Source: Litchfieldella xinjiangensis (GTDB taxonomy: Bacteria > Pseudomonadota > Gammaproteobacteria > Pseudomonadales > Halomonadaceae). Taken from it: 64,000 nt of DNA. The stretch's first letter is position 1, and each line of letters opens with the position of its first letter. The stretch covers positions 62,001 to 126,000 of the forward strand of contig NZ_JPZL01000002.1 in assembly GCF_000759345.1 (NCBI RefSeq). Reading direction: 5' to 3'. The position numbers and the translations under genes are program-made. Shown piece after piece: positions 34,973-47,069 of the stretch. Below the pieces are notes generated by a model. The model saw only the letters and a list, made by a program, of their open reading frames with translations, was not told the origin of the DNA and did not search any database.

Positions 34973-35641
34973 ATGATCGCCTTCGAACACGTCGGCAAGC
35001 GTTACGGGGGCCGGTTCGAGGCCCTCGCCAATATCGACTTCCATGTCGGGCGCGGTGAGATGGTCTTCCTTACCGGCCACTCCGGGGCGGGCAAGAGTTC
35101 GTTGCTACGTCTGGTGATGCGTCTGGAACGCCCGTCCCGCGGCCGTGTGCTGGTGGCCGGGCACGATATCGGCCGCCTGCATGCCAGCCAGGTTCCTTAT
35201 TACCGGCGCCAGATCGGCGTGGTCTTCCAGGACCACCAGTTGCTGTTCGACCGGTCGATCTACGCCAACGTCGCGTTGCCCCTGGAGATCCAGGGCGTCG
35301 AGCCTCGAGAGGCGGCCCGTCGCGTACGTGCGGCCCTCGACAAGGTCGGGCTGTTGCATCGCGAGAGGGCACTGCCGATCGAACTGTCCGGCGGTGAGCA
35401 GCAGCGCGTGGGCATTGCCCGGGCGGTGGTCAACAAACCGGCACTGCTACTGGCCGATGAGCCGACCGGCAACCTCGACCCGCAACTTTCCGCCGATATC
35501 ATGCAGCTTTTCGAAGATTTCAACCGAATCGGTACCACCGTAATGATTGCCAGCCACGACCTGGCCTTGATCGCTCGTTTGCGTCATCGCGTGCTTCGGC
35601 TTCGAGAAGGTCGGCTGGTGGCCGACGAGGGGGCCGAATGA
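34973..35641 (+). CDS. ftsE: Cell division ATP-binding protein FtsE
   Basis: 222-residue ABC ATPase, full set of motifs: Walker A TGHSGAGKSS (about 35-44), Q loop, signature LSGGEQQR (about 138-145) and Walker B ALLLADEPTGNLD. With FtsX it drives septal peptidoglycan hydrolases through periplasmic EnvC. ATG at 34973 gives the usual MIAFEHVGKRYG. The stop overlaps the ftsX start (ATGA). Confidence 0.97.
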   Translation: MIAFEHVGKRYGGRFEALANIDFHVGRGEMVFLTGHSGAGKSSLLRLVMRLERPSRGRVLVAGHDIGRLHASQVPYYRRQIGVVFQDHQLLFDRSIYANVALPLEIQGVEPREAARRVRAALDKVGLLHRERALPIELSGGEQQRVGIARAVVNKPALLLADEPTGNLDPQLSADIMQLFEDFNRIGTTVMIASHDLALIARLRHRVLRLREGRLVADEGAE

Positions 35642-36615
35642 ACCCCAGGCCGTCACCCTCTCCCCGTCGAGGCGCCCGCGCGCAACGTACCCGGCCCCGC
35701 AGCCGAGTGCGAGCCTGGGCACGCCACCATCGGGCCATGTGCCTGGATAGCGCGGGTCGGCTGATTCGTCACCCCCTGGGCAGTATGCTGACCATGCTGG
35801 CCATCGCCATCGCGCTGGTGTTGCCGGCAGCGCTATGGCTGACCCTCGACAGCGCCCGCCTGATCGATACCGAGCTCGAGCAGAGCGCGACCTTGACGGT
35901 GTACCTGGAGACGCAGATCGACGATGCCCAGGCCCAGCGTGTCGAACAGGCGCTCGCGGCGCATGATGGGGTGGCCGGAACGCGCCTGATCACGGCGGCT
36001 GAGGGTATGGCGGAGTTCCAGCAGGCGTTGGGACTCGACGATGCATTGAGCCGCCTCGAGACCAACCCCCTGCCGGCGAGCGTGGTGATCACGCCGGTGA
36101 ATCCCGCCCCCGACGCCGTACGTGACCTGGCCGAGGCTTTCGGGAGCATCCAGGGCGTGGCGGATGTTCGCCTTGATCTGGCGTGGCTCGAACGCCTTCG
36201 GCGTCTGGCCGAGCTGGGCCATCACCTGGCCATCGCCTTGGGAGCGCTATTCGGTCTGGGTGTATTGTTGATCGTCGGCAATACCGTACGCCTGGCCGTA
36301 GAGAGTCGGCGACAGGAGATCGAAGTGGTCACGCTGATCGGAGCCACCCATGCGTTCGTACGGCGGCCGTTTCTTTACAGCGGCGCCTGGTACGGTCTGG
36401 GCGGTGGATTGCTGGCCTGGGCCCTGCTGAGCCTCGGCGGGCAGTGGCTGGCAATGCCGGTCGCGGCACTTGCAGAAAGCTATGGTGCACATTACCAGCT
36501 GCCTCGCCTGGATGCTTCGGGCTCGGCAGTACTACTCTTTTGCAGTACACTATTGGGCCTGCTGGGCGCATGGATCGCCGTCGGCCGTCACTTGGCCCAG
36601 ATGCGAGCGCACTGA
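35638..36615 (+). CDS. ftsX: Cell division protein FtsX
   Basis: 325-residue permease-like protein: basic Arg-rich cytoplasmic tail (about 1-35), first membrane segment (about 48-72), a periplasmic domain (about 75-195) that binds EnvC-type activators in E. coli, and three further membrane segments from about 200 to the end. VGNTVRLAVESRRQEIEVVTLIGA is the typical coupling region. Works with FtsE; translationally coupled to it. Confidence 0.94.
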   Translation: MNPRPSPSPRRGARAQRTRPRSRVRAWARHHRAMCLDSAGRLIRHPLGSMLTMLAIAIALVLPAALWLTLDSARLIDTELEQSATLTVYLETQIDDAQAQRVEQALAAHDGVAGTRLITAAEGMAEFQQALGLDDALSRLETNPLPASVVITPVNPAPDAVRDLAEAFGSIQGVADVRLDLAWLERLRRLAELGHHLAIALGALFGLGVLLIVGNTVRLAVESRRQEIEVVTLIGATHAFVRRPFLYSGAWYGLGGGLLAWALLSLGGQWLAMPVAALAESYGAHYQLPRLDASGSAVLLFCSTLLGLLGAWIAVGRHLAQMRAH

Positions 36616-36666
36616 GCAACGTGCAGGACATGGCGTCCCGCAAGGCGGTTTTCAACGTCATCGCCG

Positions 36667-36695
36667 GGAACCTTCGGCCGATATTGCGTTCCTAG
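36667..36695 (+). promoter_or_regulatory. Possible sigma-E-type promoter before rpoH
   Basis: GGAACCTT (36667-36674) and TCCTAG (36690-36695) with a 15-bp spacer, similar to the GGAACTT / TCTGA pattern of RpoE promoters. E. coli rpoH has one sigma-E promoter. Weak at the -10. Confidence 0.35.
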
Positions 36696-36751
36696 TAGAG
36701 GTCGATATCATTAGGCACCTAACTAGACATCTTGACGTGGAGACATAGGCA

Positions 36752-37618
36752 ATGAGCACCCGTCTTCAGCCAGTCGGTCAGCTTTCACCGGGCCATGACC
36801 TGAATGGTTACATTCAGGCCGTCAATGGCATACCCGTGCTGACGGCCGAGGAGGAGCGCGAACTGGCGTTTCGCCTGCACGAGCAGAGCGATCTCGAGGC
36901 CGCGCGTCGTCTGGTCATGTCGCATCTGCGTTTCGTGGTGCATATCGCACGTAGTTATTCCGGTTATGGCCTGCCGCAGGCGGACCTGATCCAGGAAGGC
37001 AACGTGGGCTTGATGAAGGCCGTCAAGCGGTTCGACCCCACCCAGGGCGTGCGCCTGGTGTCGTTCGCGGTGCACTGGATCAAGGCCGAAATTCATGAGT
37101 ACGTTTTGCGGAACTGGCGGATCGTCAAGATCGCCACGACCAAGGCGCAGCGCAAGCTGTTCTTCAATCTGCGCAGTGCCAAGAAGCGCCTGGCCTGGCT
37201 GAACAATGACGAAGTCGAGGCCATTGCCAAGGATCTCGACGTCAAGCCCGAGATCGTGCGTGACATGGAAGGGCGTCTCTCTGCCTACGATGCGGGCTTC
37301 GATGCGTCTCCTAGCGATGACGATGAGTCCAGTTATCAGGCACCCGTGCATTTCCTCGAGGACGTTCGTTACGACCCGGCCGTGCAGCTCGAGGATAGCG
37401 ACTGGGAGGAGGACTCCTCACGGCGGTTGCAAGTGGCGCTGGAGTCTCTGGATGATCGTTCCCGGGATATCCTGCAACGGCGTTGGCTCAATGAGCCCAA
37501 GGCCACCCTGCATGAGTTGGCGGACGTTTATGGTGTGTCTGCCGAGCGTATTCGTCAGCTCGAGAAGAACGCCATGAACAAGATCAAGGCGCAGCTTGGC
37601 GACACCTTGGCGGCGTAA
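36752..37618 (+). CDS. rpoH: RNA polymerase heat-shock sigma factor (sigma-32)
   Basis: 288 residues. Region 2 with [41 protein letters not shown], the RpoH box region around [15 protein letters not shown], a spacer, and region 4.2 [27 protein letters not shown]. It directs heat-shock genes. Follows ftsX after 136 bases that hold a possible promoter. In E. coli, control is also by mRNA structure and DnaK; I cannot judge the leader here. Ends in a strong terminator. Confidence 0.96.
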   Translation: MSTRLQPVGQLSPGHDLNGYIQAVNGIPVLTAEEERELAFRLHEQSDLEAARRLVMSHLRFVVHIARSYSGYGLPQADLIQEGNVGLMKAVKRFDPTQGVRLVSFAVHWIKAEIHEYVLRNWRIVKIATTKAQRKLFFNLRSAKKRLAWLNNDEVEAIAKDLDVKPEIVRDMEGRLSAYDAGFDASPSDDDESSYQAPVHFLEDVRYDPAVQLEDSDWEEDSSRRLQVALESLDDRSRDILQRRWLNEPKATLHELADVYGVSAERIRQLEKNAMNKIKAQLGDTLAA

Positions 37619-37644
37619 TCCGAAAGCCTCGCTAATATGATTTT

Positions 37645-37678
37645 ACAAAAAACCCCGGCCAAGGCCGGGGTTTTTTGT
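37645..37678. terminator. Bidirectional terminator between rpoH and slmA
   Basis: 16-bp perfect stem ACAAAAAACCCCGGCC/GGCCGGGGTTTTTTGT closing on two bases (effective loop of about four), with A and T runs on each side, so it works from both directions. Confidence 0.9.
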
Positions 37679-37695
37679 GGGTGAGCCGGGTAGCG

Positions 37696-38313
37696 CTAGG
37701 CACGGGCGATATGCGGCACGTCCATGAGTAACTGGTTGGCCAGCACAGGCCACTGCGCTTCCCAGTGTTCAGTAGGGCGTCGACGAAAATCGCTTCTGAC
37801 GTATTGGGTAATACAGCCTTCAGCATAGGTCAGTAGCAGGTTGGCCGCGCTGGCGGCCGGTAGTGTCGTGCGACGACCTTCGCGTATTTCCGCTTCGCGC
37901 AGGATCTGCTTGAGCTGGGTTTCCAGCCGTTCGAACAACTGATTCATGCGCTGGCGCAAACGCGACGTTTCGCCCGTCAGCACATCGCCACCCAGTAGCC
38001 GCGAGAGCCCCGGGTTCTTTTCGGCGAACCCCAGCAGCAGCATCATGATCTGCTGGCAGCGGGGCAGCGCGTCCGGGGTATCGTCGAGGATGCGCCGGAT
38101 GCGCTCGAACAGCGTCGCTTCGATGAACTCGATCAGCCCTTCGAACATGCGTGCCTTGCTGGGAAAATGGCGATAGAGGGCCGCCTCCGAGACCCCGACC
38201 TGGCGGGCCAGGGAGGCAATGGTGATGCGCTTGCCGCTATCTTCTTCGAGCATGAGTGCCAGCGACTGAAGAATCTGGTCGCGGCGACTCTGCTTATCTG
38301 GTTCCTGCGTCAT
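37696..38313 (-). CDS. slmA: Nucleoid occlusion factor SlmA (TetR family)
   Basis: 205 residues (198 in E. coli). Strong resemblance throughout: [14 protein letters not shown] at the start, the helix-turn-helix [61 protein letters not shown] and [16 protein letters not shown]. SlmA blocks FtsZ assembly over DNA. It lies just after argB on the same strand (minus), as in pseudomonads, so it may be in the same transcript. Confidence 0.92.
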   Translation of the reverse strand: MTQEPDKQSRRDQILQSLALMLEEDSGKRITIASLARQVGVSEAALYRHFPSKARMFEGLIEFIEATLFERIRRILDDTPDALPRCQQIMMLLLGFAEKNPGLSRLLGGDVLTGETSRLRQRMNQLFERLETQLKQILREAEIREGRRTTLPAASAANLLLTYAEGCITQYVRSDFRRRPTEHWEAQWPVLANQLLMDVPHIARA

Positions 38314-38405
38314 GGTTTTCTTCTAATGATTCGTTGTTAGTCTCATCCTACTGTCAGGTTAACGGCGGAGCAACGCTTCGCTTGAGCCTCGCTTGCTGCT
38401 CGAGT

Positions 38406-39368
<963 letters not shown>

Positions 39369-39378
39369 TCATCTTGGA

Positions 39379-40770
39379 TCAGTAGGGCAGTTCGATATTC
39401 GGCTCGACCTGCTTCAGGGCGGCGCCGAAGCTGTCCTGAATGCGCTTCAGGGCGGCCTCGCTCTTGCCTTCGAAGCGCAGCACCAGTACCGGGGTGGTAT
39501 TGGAGGCGCGGCACAGGCCCCAGCCATCGGGATAGTCGACACGGATACCATCGAGGGTCGTCTTGACGCCATCCTCGCCGAAATCGCCGTCCCGGGCCAG
39601 GCGCTCGACGATATCGAACTTGTTCTCGTCGGTGACCTCGATATTGAGTTCGGGGGTGCCGATATCCTGGGGGAAACGGTCGAAGAAGGCATCGGCGTCG
39701 AGACCCTGCTTGGCGAGAATCTCGAGCAGGCGAGCGGCACCGTAGATGCCGTCGTCGAAGCCGTACCAGCGCTCCTTGAAGAAGATGTGCCCGCTCATTT
39801 CGCCGGCCAGCAGGGCGCCGGTTTCCTTCATGCGTCCCTTGATCAGCGAGTGGCCGGTACGCCACATTTCGGGCGTGCCGCCGGCGTTCTCGATCACCTG
39901 CGCCAGGTTGCTGGTGCACTTGACGTCGAAGATCACCCGGGCGCCCGGGTTGCGCTCGAGCATATCCTCGGCGAAGGCCATCATCAGCCTGTCGGGATAG
40001 ATCAGTTCGCCCTTGGGCGTGATCACGCCGAGGCGATCACCATCACCGTCGAAAGCCAGCCCGACATCGGCACCGGTCTCCTTTACGGTGCGGATCAGGT
40101 CCTTGAGGTTCTCAGGCTTGCCGGGGTCGGGATGGTGGTTGGGGAAATTGCCATCGATCTCGGCGAACAGCGGGATGGTCTCGGCACCCAGGCGCTCGAC
40201 CAGCTTGGGACCGAGCTCACCGGCGACGCCATTGCCGCAATCGACCACGGCCTTGATCGGACGCGCCAACGAGATATCGCCGACGATGCGATCCAGGTAG
40301 GCATCCCGCACGTCTTCCTGGCGAACGCTACCCTGGCCTTCGGTGAAGTCGCCTTTCTCGATGCGCGTATGCAGCGCGGTGATCGCTTCGCCGGATAGCG
40401 TCTCGCCGCCGAGCACGATCTTGAAGCCATTGTAGTCGGGCGGGTTATGGCTGCCGGTGATCACGACTCCAGAGGTGGTGTCCTGCAGGGTGTTGGTGGC
40501 GTAGTACAGCACCGGGGTCGGCACCATGCCGATATCGATCACGTCGCGGCCGCTGGCGGTAAGGCCACGGATCATGGCCTCCTGCAGGCGAGGCCCTGAC
40601 AGCCGGCCATCGCGGGCGACGATCACGCTCGATTCGCCACGTGCGGCGGCCTCGCTGCCGATGGCGCGGCCGATGAGCTCGACGGCGTCTTCGGTGAGGG
40701 TGTCATCGACGATGCCGCGAATGTCATAAGCGCGGAAGATCGATGCGGGTACGTTAGTTGTCTGGCTCAT
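39379..40770 (-). CDS. algC: Phosphomannomutase/phosphoglucomutase
   Basis: 463 residues, same length class as P. aeruginosa AlgC. N-terminal FRAYDIRGIVDDTLTEDA, phosphoserine loop GVVITGSHNPPDYNGFK (about 100-116), metal loop LAFDGDGDRLGV (about 238-249), sugar loop GEMSGHIFFKE and phosphate loop RASNTTPVLVLRFE near the end. Makes mannose-1-P and glucose-1-P for polysaccharide and LPS. Lies between dut and argB, as in Pseudomonas. Confidence 0.94.
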   Translation of the reverse strand: MSQTTNVPASIFRAYDIRGIVDDTLTEDAVELIGRAIGSEAAARGESSVIVARDGRLSGPRLQEAMIRGLTASGRDVIDIGMVPTPVLYYATNTLQDTTSGVVITGSHNPPDYNGFKIVLGGETLSGEAITALHTRIEKGDFTEGQGSVRQEDVRDAYLDRIVGDISLARPIKAVVDCGNGVAGELGPKLVERLGAETIPLFAEIDGNFPNHHPDPGKPENLKDLIRTVKETGADVGLAFDGDGDRLGVITPKGELIYPDRLMMAFAEDMLERNPGARVIFDVKCTSNLAQVIENAGGTPEMWRTGHSLIKGRMKETGALLAGEMSGHIFFKERWYGFDDGIYGAARLLEILAKQGLDADAFFDRFPQDIGTPELNIEVTDENKFDIVERLARDGDFGEDGVKTTLDGIRVDYPDGWGLCRASNTTPVLVLRFEGKSEAALKRIQDSFGAALKQVEPNIELPY

Positions 40771-40904
40771 AATCTATCCCTAAGTCGTGGTTCCAGTTGG
40801 AAGCGCGCTGCACGCACGCGACGGCTCCTCAGCTTGGGGCTCGGCTGTTCCTCCATGACGGCGATTTGCCGTGGACCGCGCCGAGCCAGGACGGTGTGTT
40901 CTGT

Positions 40905-41401
40905 TCAGTGGCGGCCGGAGCTGCCGAAGCCACCGCTGCCGCGCAGGCTGGCGTCGAAATCCTCCACCACCTCGAGTTCGGCCTGTACCACCGGTACGAG
41001 CACGTACTGTGCCAGGCGTTCTCCCGGCTCGAGCACGAAGGCCCGTTGGCTGCGATTCCAGACCGAAATCATCAGCTCGCCCTGGTAGTCCGAATCGATC
41101 AGCCCCACCAGATTGCCGAGCACGATGCCATGCTTGTGACCCAGGCCCGAGCGGGGCAGGATCACGCCTGCCAGGCCGGGGTCGGCAATGTGTATGGCAA
41201 GCCCCGTATGCACCAGCTCGCTCTGGCCGGGTGCCAAGGTCAATGGCGCATCGAGAATCGCTCGCAGGTCCATGCCGGCACTGCCCGTGGTGGCATAGGT
41301 GGGCAGCGGGAAGTCATGCACCCGCTCGTCGAGAATCTTGACGGCAAGCCGGGGCTTGGCGGTGGGTGTCGTCTGGGTTTCCGGCATAGGCAGCGTATCG
41401 G

Positions 41402-41405
<4 letters not shown>
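40905..41405 (-). CDS. dut: Deoxyuridine 5'-triphosphate nucleotidohydrolase
   Basis: 166 residues with all five dUTPase motifs: [40 protein letters not shown] and the C-terminal GSGGFGSSG. Trimeric enzyme that removes dUTP. The start ATG overlaps the coaBC stop (ATGA), a pairing found in many proteobacteria; a basic N-terminal extension of about 17 residues is added. Confidence 0.96.
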
Positions 41406-42685
<1,280 letters not shown>

Positions 42686-42812
42686 GTCAGCGTCCGAACG
42701 AAAAGCTAGATTACTAACCTTAACATCGGTGCCGGATTTTGCGTAGCTAGGGTCCGGCCGATCCCGCATGGACTCATGTCTCGCGGGAGTAAAAAAAAGG
42801 ATGCAGGGACGC

Positions 42813-43487
42813 ATGTCGATCCGAAACTGGCCCGAGGGTGAACGTCCCCGGGAGAAGCTGCTGGCGCTGGGTGCGGCGGGGTTGTCCGATGCCGAATTGT
42901 TGGCAATTTTTTTGCGGGTGGGAGTGAAAGGGCGTTCGGCGGTGGATCTGGCTCGCGATCTGCTTTCCGGATTCGGCGGCCTGCGCCAGCTGCTCGAGGC
43001 GGACAAGACCCGCTTCTGCGCCGAACACGGCCTGGGGGAAGCCAAGTTCGTGCAACTTCAAGCCGTGCTGGAGCTGTCACGGCGACATCTGGCCAGCCAG
43101 CTCGAGCGTGGCGGGGCGCTGACGTCACCTACCCTGGTGCGCGCCTACCTGGCCTCGCAGTTACGCCACCTGGCTCACGAGGAGTTCGCGGCGCTGTTTC
43201 TCGACACCCAGCATCGGGTGATCCGCTTTGAGTCCCTGTTTCGAGGAACGCTCGACAGTGCCTCGGTGTACCCGCGGGAGGTGGCCAAGCGGGCGCTGGA
43301 GCTGGGTGCCGGGGCCGTGATCTTTGCTCATAACCACCCCTCGGGGGTTGCTGAGCCGAGCGATGCCGACCGCCGCATCACCACCCGACTCACCGAGGCA
43401 CTGGGGCTGTTCGAGATTCGTGTGCTCGATCACTTCGTGGTGGGCGACGGTGAGGTGACATCCTTCGCCGAGCGCGGCTGGATCTAG
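42813..43487 (+). CDS. radC: RadC-family protein with JAMM/MPN+ domain
   Basis: 224 residues. N-terminal helix-hairpin-helix-like region (about 1-90; [29 protein letters not shown]) and a C-terminal JAB/JAMM metalloprotease-like domain with [15 protein letters not shown] and [18 protein letters not shown], retaining the zinc ligands. The DNA-repair role is disputed. ATG at 42813 is used; longer in-frame starts are not family-like. Upstream of rpmB, as in E. coli and Pseudomonas. Confidence 0.93.
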   Translation: MSIRNWPEGERPREKLLALGAAGLSDAELLAIFLRVGVKGRSAVDLARDLLSGFGGLRQLLEADKTRFCAEHGLGEAKFVQLQAVLELSRRHLASQLERGGALTSPTLVRAYLASQLRHLAHEEFAALFLDTQHRVIRFESLFRGTLDSASVYPREVAKRALELGAGAVIFAHNHPSGVAEPSDADRRITTRLTEALGLFEIRVLDHFVVGDGEVTSFAERGWI

Positions 43488-43661
43488 GTGGGGCACCGGC
43501 TGTGCTCGGTCATACGGCGTTGAATCTAGCTTCGCAATGCTCATTTAGCGGGCTAAACTCCGCTTGCTCAGCAAGATTCGCCTTGTCTGGCCTTCGCTCG
43601 CTCGGTTCTCTGGCTTTGCTTGCGCGGCTCTGCGCGGTGGGCGAAAAAAGTGCCGCGACGC
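43488..43661. other. Intergenic stretch radC-rpmB with hairpin and purine/pyrimidine-rich repeats
   Basis: No gene. Contains the palindrome TTTAGC-GG-GCTAAA (about 43545-43558) with AATGCTCA before it and ACTCCGCTTGCTC after, then pyrimidine-rich CTTCGCTCGCTCGGTTCTC repeats. I recall a similar GGAGTTTA...TAAATGAGCATT motif in intergenic DNA of other gammaproteobacteria. Function not known to me. Confidence 0.5.
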
Positions 43662-43690
43662 TTGCCTGGGAGCGGCCTGTCTGATATAAA
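43662..43690 (+). promoter_or_regulatory. Promoter of rpmB-rpmG
   Basis: TTGCCT (43662-43667), 17-bp spacer, TATAAA (43685-43690), about 120 bases before rpmB. Confidence 0.65.
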
Positions 43691-43807
43691 GTGCAGCCTT
43701 TGAATTCCCTTGGGTTAAATAGAAGGGCATGGAGGCGGTGGCCAGCCGTTCGCCCTACCCGGTTTGCCCGACAGGTTTAGACAACTCCCCAGCGGTTGGA
43801 GGCTCTC

Positions 43808-44044
43808 ATGTCCAAAGTATGTCAGGTTACCGGCAAGCGCCCGGTGACTGGTAACAACGTTTCTCACTCCCAGCGTAAGACGCGTCGTCGTTTCTTGCCG
43901 AACCTGCACACCCACCGTTTCTGGGTGGAAGCCGAAAAGCGCTTCGTCAAGCTGCGTATCTCCTCCAAGGGTATGCGTATCATCGACAAGAAGGGCATCG
44001 ATGCAGTGCTGAGCGACATTCGCAAGCGCGGCGAAGCCATCTAA
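43808..44044 (+). CDS. rpmB: 50S ribosomal protein L28
   Basis: 78 residues, beginning [33 protein letters not shown], the standard L28 N-terminus. Followed 45 bases later by rpmG, the conserved rpmB-rpmG pair. ATG at 43808 with GGAGG 8 bases before it; the in-frame ATG 12 bases earlier is too close to that site. Confidence 0.97.
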   Translation: MSKVCQVTGKRPVTGNNVSHSQRKTRRRFLPNLHTHRFWVEAEKRFVKLRISSKGMRIIDKKGIDAVLSDIRKRGEAI

Positions 44045-44089
44045 GCGGTTAAGCGGTCATAGAGACCCGGTTTTTGGGAGAGTTGAGTC

Positions 44090-44245
44090 ATGCGTGACAA
44101 GATCAGAATGGTGTCCAGTGCCGGTACCGGCCACTTCTACACCACCGACAAGAACAAGCGGAACACCCCGGACAAGCTTGAAATGAAGAAGTTCGATCCG
44201 GTCGTCCGCAAGCACGTGATGTACAAGGAAGCCAAGATCAAGTAA
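44090..44245 (+). CDS. rpmG: 50S ribosomal protein L33
   Basis: 51 residues, encoded from ATG 44090 to TAA 44245: [19 protein letters not shown], then [22 protein letters not shown] and a lysine-rich end. Standard L33 without the CxxC zinc pairs of the other L33 form. Follows rpmB with GGGAG upstream. Short, so easily missed by length-limited gene finding. Confidence 0.96.
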   Translation: MRDKIRMVSSAGTGHFYTTDKNKRNTPDKLEMKKFDPVVRKHVMYKEAKIK

Positions 44246-44292
44246 GGACACCCGTCCGCGCTTGGCATCCCCGCAGGCTCTGCCTGCCTCAG

Positions 44293-44316
44293 AAACCCGG
44301 CTCATGCCGGGTTTTT
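44293..44316 (+). terminator. Intrinsic terminator after rpmG
   Basis: 9-bp stem AAACCCGGC/GCCGGGTTT, loop TCAT, followed by TT. Confidence 0.85.
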
Positions 44317-44349
44317 GCGTCTGTGTCCGTTGCCCGTACAGGAGCCTGC

Positions 44350-45177
44350 ATGCCTGAACTTCCTGAAGTCGAGACCACCCGGCGAGGTATTGCCCCGCAC
44401 ATCGAGGGGCGCGAAATACGCGAAGTCATCGTGCGTCAGCGTCGCCTGCGTTGCCCCGTACCGGAAGGACTCGAAGATGCCTTGGTCGGTCGACACCTGG
44501 GCGCGGTGGGGCGACGTGCCAAGTATCTGTTGCTGCCAGTGGAGGGGGGCGACACGCCCGCCTCGCTGCTCTGGCATCTGGGAATGTCGGGTAGCCTGCG
44601 CATTGCCCAGGTGGGCGACTTGCCGCGCAAGCACGATCACGTCGATGTGGTGGTCGAGGGGGGCGCTATCCTGCGTTACCACGACCCTCGGCGTTTTGGT
44701 TTCGTCGATTGGCTTCAGGGTCACCCCGAGACGGATGCCCGACTGGCACGGCTGGGGCCTGAGCCGCTGTCGCCGGACTTTGATGGGAGACGGCTATATG
44801 CGATGTCACGAAATCGTCGCATTGCCGTGAAACCCTTTCTGATGGACAACGCCGTGGTGGTCGGGGTCGGCAACATCTACGCCAGCGAGGCGCTGTTCAT
44901 GGCCGGTATCGACCCGCGCCGGGCAGCCGGCCGGATTTCGCTGGCACGCTACGAGCTGCTGGCCGCCGCGATTCGCGAGGTGCTGGCGGCTGCGATTACC
45001 CAGGGCGGCACCACCCTGCGCGACTTCGTCAGCGGTACCGGCGAGCCGGGCTATTTTTCCCAGCGGCTCAATGTCTACGGCCGTGACGGTGAACCCTGCC
45101 GACGTTGCGGTGCCGAGCTACGTCTGGCCACACTGGGGCAACGCGCCAGTGTATTCTGTGCCGAGTGCCAGACCTGA
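44350..45177 (+). CDS. mutM: Formamidopyrimidine-DNA glycosylase (MutM/Fpg)
   Basis: 275 residues. Starts [14 protein letters not shown]: Pro2 is the catalytic nucleophile and Glu3 the proton donor, which fixes the start at 44350. H2TH region [23 protein letters not shown] and C-terminal zinc finger CRRCGAEL...FCAEC. Removes 8-oxoguanine. Downstream of rpmBG in the same strand after a terminator. Confidence 0.97.
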   Translation: MPELPEVETTRRGIAPHIEGREIREVIVRQRRLRCPVPEGLEDALVGRHLGAVGRRAKYLLLPVEGGDTPASLLWHLGMSGSLRIAQVGDLPRKHDHVDVVVEGGAILRYHDPRRFGFVDWLQGHPETDARLARLGPEPLSPDFDGRRLYAMSRNRRIAVKPFLMDNAVVVGVGNIYASEALFMAGIDPRRAAGRISLARYELLAAAIREVLAAAITQGGTTLRDFVSGTGEPGYFSQRLNVYGRDGEPCRRCGAELRLATLGQRASVFCAECQT

Positions 45178-45252
45178 GGCATTTGGCCGCGCGATACGTG
45201 TGACGATTGCGCTAGAATGCCGCCCAATGATCACGACAACCGGGAGTCCCGC

Positions 45253-46443
45253 GTGACCGAACGCCTGCGCTTGAAGAAGAATGCCGATCGTCGCCTCAAG
45301 GCCGGCCACCTGTGGCTGTACTCCAATGAGATCGACACCGAGGCCACACCGCTCAAGACCTTCGAGCCGGGTGGCCAGGCGGTGATCGAAGCTGCCAACG
45401 GCAAGGCGATGGGCGTGGCCTACGTCAACCCGCATTCGCTGATCTGCGCCCGGGTCGTTTCCCGGGATCCCAACGTGAGGCTGGATCGCTCATTGCTGGT
45501 GCACCGCTTCAACCAGGCGTTGGGGCTGCGTGAACGTCTGTTCGCCAAACCCTTCTATCGCCTGGTCCACGGTGAAGGCGACCTGCTGCCCGGCTTGATC
45601 GTCGATCGCTTCGACGATGTCCTGGTGGTGCAGCTCAATACTCTGGGCATGGAGCACCTCGGCGAAGAGGTTGTCGCTGCCTTGGACAAGGTGTTGTCGC
45701 CGCGGGCCATCGTGTTCAAGAACGACTCGTCCGGGCGTCGCCAGGAGCAATTGGAATCCCAGGTGGAAGTGGTCAAGGGCGAACTGCCCGATGAGGTCCT
45801 GCTCGAGGAGAACGGGGTACGTTTCGCGGTACCGGTGCTCGCCGGCCAGAAAACCGGCTGGTTCTACGACCATCGCGTCAACCGTGCCTGGCTCAACGGC
45901 TTGGTCGCCGGCAAGCGGGTGCTGGATGTTTTCAGCTATATCGGCGGGTGGGGCGTTCAGGCTGCCGCCAATGGGGCAAGCGAGGTGCTGTGTCTCGACG
46001 CCTCCGGCGAAGCGCTGGAGCGCGTGGCCGAGAATGCCGCGCTCAACGGGGTTGCCGAGCAGGTGGCGATCGGCGAAGGGGATGCCTTCGATGCGTTGGC
46101 GGCGCTCAAGGCCGAGGGCGAACAGTTCGATGTGGTGATTCTCGATCCGCCGGCCTTCATCAAGAAGCGCAAGGACATTCCCAATGGCGAGCGTGCCTAT
46201 GCGCGGCTCAACCGCGAAGCCATTCGCCTGCTGGGTCGTGACGGCCTGCTGATGTCGGCGTCCTGTTCCATGCATCTGGCCCCGGAGCGCTTGATCGAGT
46301 CCGTGCGGGGCGCGGTGCGTCATCAGGATCGCCATGGCCAGGTCATTTACCAGGGCCACCAGGGGCCCGATCATCCCGTGCATCCGGCGATTCCGGAGAC
46401 GGCGTATCTTAAAGCACTTGGTGTGCGTGTCTTCCGGGACTGA
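45253..46443 (+). CDS. rlmI: 23S rRNA (cytosine-1962-C5) methyltransferase RlmI
   Basis: 396 residues, the same length as E. coli RlmI. N-terminal PUA domain (about 1-75; RLKAGHLWLYSNEID), then SAM domain with VLDVFSYIGGWGVQAAANGA, LDASGEAL and catalytic DPPAFIKKRKDI, and SASCSMHL. Start is GTG at 45253, preceded by CGGGAG. Confidence 0.94.
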   Translation: MTERLRLKKNADRRLKAGHLWLYSNEIDTEATPLKTFEPGGQAVIEAANGKAMGVAYVNPHSLICARVVSRDPNVRLDRSLLVHRFNQALGLRERLFAKPFYRLVHGEGDLLPGLIVDRFDDVLVVQLNTLGMEHLGEEVVAALDKVLSPRAIVFKNDSSGRRQEQLESQVEVVKGELPDEVLLEENGVRFAVPVLAGQKTGWFYDHRVNRAWLNGLVAGKRVLDVFSYIGGWGVQAAANGASEVLCLDASGEALERVAENAALNGVAEQVAIGEGDAFDALAALKAEGEQFDVVILDPPAFIKKRKDIPNGERAYARLNREAIRLLGRDGLLMSASCSMHLAPERLIESVRGAVRHQDRHGQVIYQGHQGPDHPVHPAIPETAYLKALGVRVFRD

Positions 46444-46478
46444 CGCCAACGCAATACCCGCAGCCAAGGAGGGCAGCG

Positions 46479-46916
46479 ATGGTGTGGGACCTGCCTAGCC
46501 CCTACACGATCGAGATCCAGGTCGGGACATCGGCCATCGATGACTTCGATCACGTCAACAATCTCGAATACCTGCGTTGGATCGAGGCGATCAGTTGGCA
46601 GCATTCCGCTGAGCTGGGGCTCGATCTGGCGCGCTACCGGGAGCATGACCGAGCCATGGTCGTCCATCGGCATGAGCTCGACTACCTGCGTGCCGCCTTT
46701 CTCGGCGAGTCGCTCGAGTTGGCTACCTGGATCGTGGCTTGCGATGGCCGCCTCACCCTCACGCGACGCTTCCAGCTGCTGCGACCCGCCGATGGACAGA
46801 CCCTACTGCGCGCCCGGACTCGCTTTGCCTGCATCGAGCTCTCCAGTGGCCGGGCACGCCGTATGCCAGCGGAATATGCGACCCGCTACGGCGATGCCAT
46901 CGTTCGGGAACCCTGA
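46479..46916 (+). CDS. Hot-dog fold acyl-CoA thioesterase
   Basis: 145 residues in the 4-hydroxybenzoyl-CoA thioesterase/YbgC group: DDFDHVNNLEYLRWIEAISW (active-site Asp in the usual position), then VVHRHELDYLRAAFLGESL and RTRFACIELSSGRARRMP. Substrate unknown. AAGGAGGG precedes the ATG. 35 bases after rlmI, likely co-transcribed with it. Confidence 0.85.
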   Translation: MVWDLPSPYTIEIQVGTSAIDDFDHVNNLEYLRWIEAISWQHSAELGLDLARYREHDRAMVVHRHELDYLRAAFLGESLELATWIVACDGRLTLTRRFQLLRPADGQTLLRARTRFACIELSSGRARRMPAEYATRYGDAIVREP

Positions 46917-47069
46917 AGCAAGGTCTCACGTTACTGCGTTATCTCCCCGAACCCCTCCCTGAAGTAATGCCGATTCGCATGAAATCTTCCCGTTTTTCGG
47001 GAGGCTGGTAACGGCTTTTCTCCCTTGTGCTGTAATGAGGCAATACCCTCGAGCCCTATGGAGGTAACC

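Noticed and set aside
43488-43807. Possible tRNA or small RNA gene upstream of rpmB
   Set aside because: No cloverleaf can be drawn and no CCA end is found; only a hairpin and repeats are visible.
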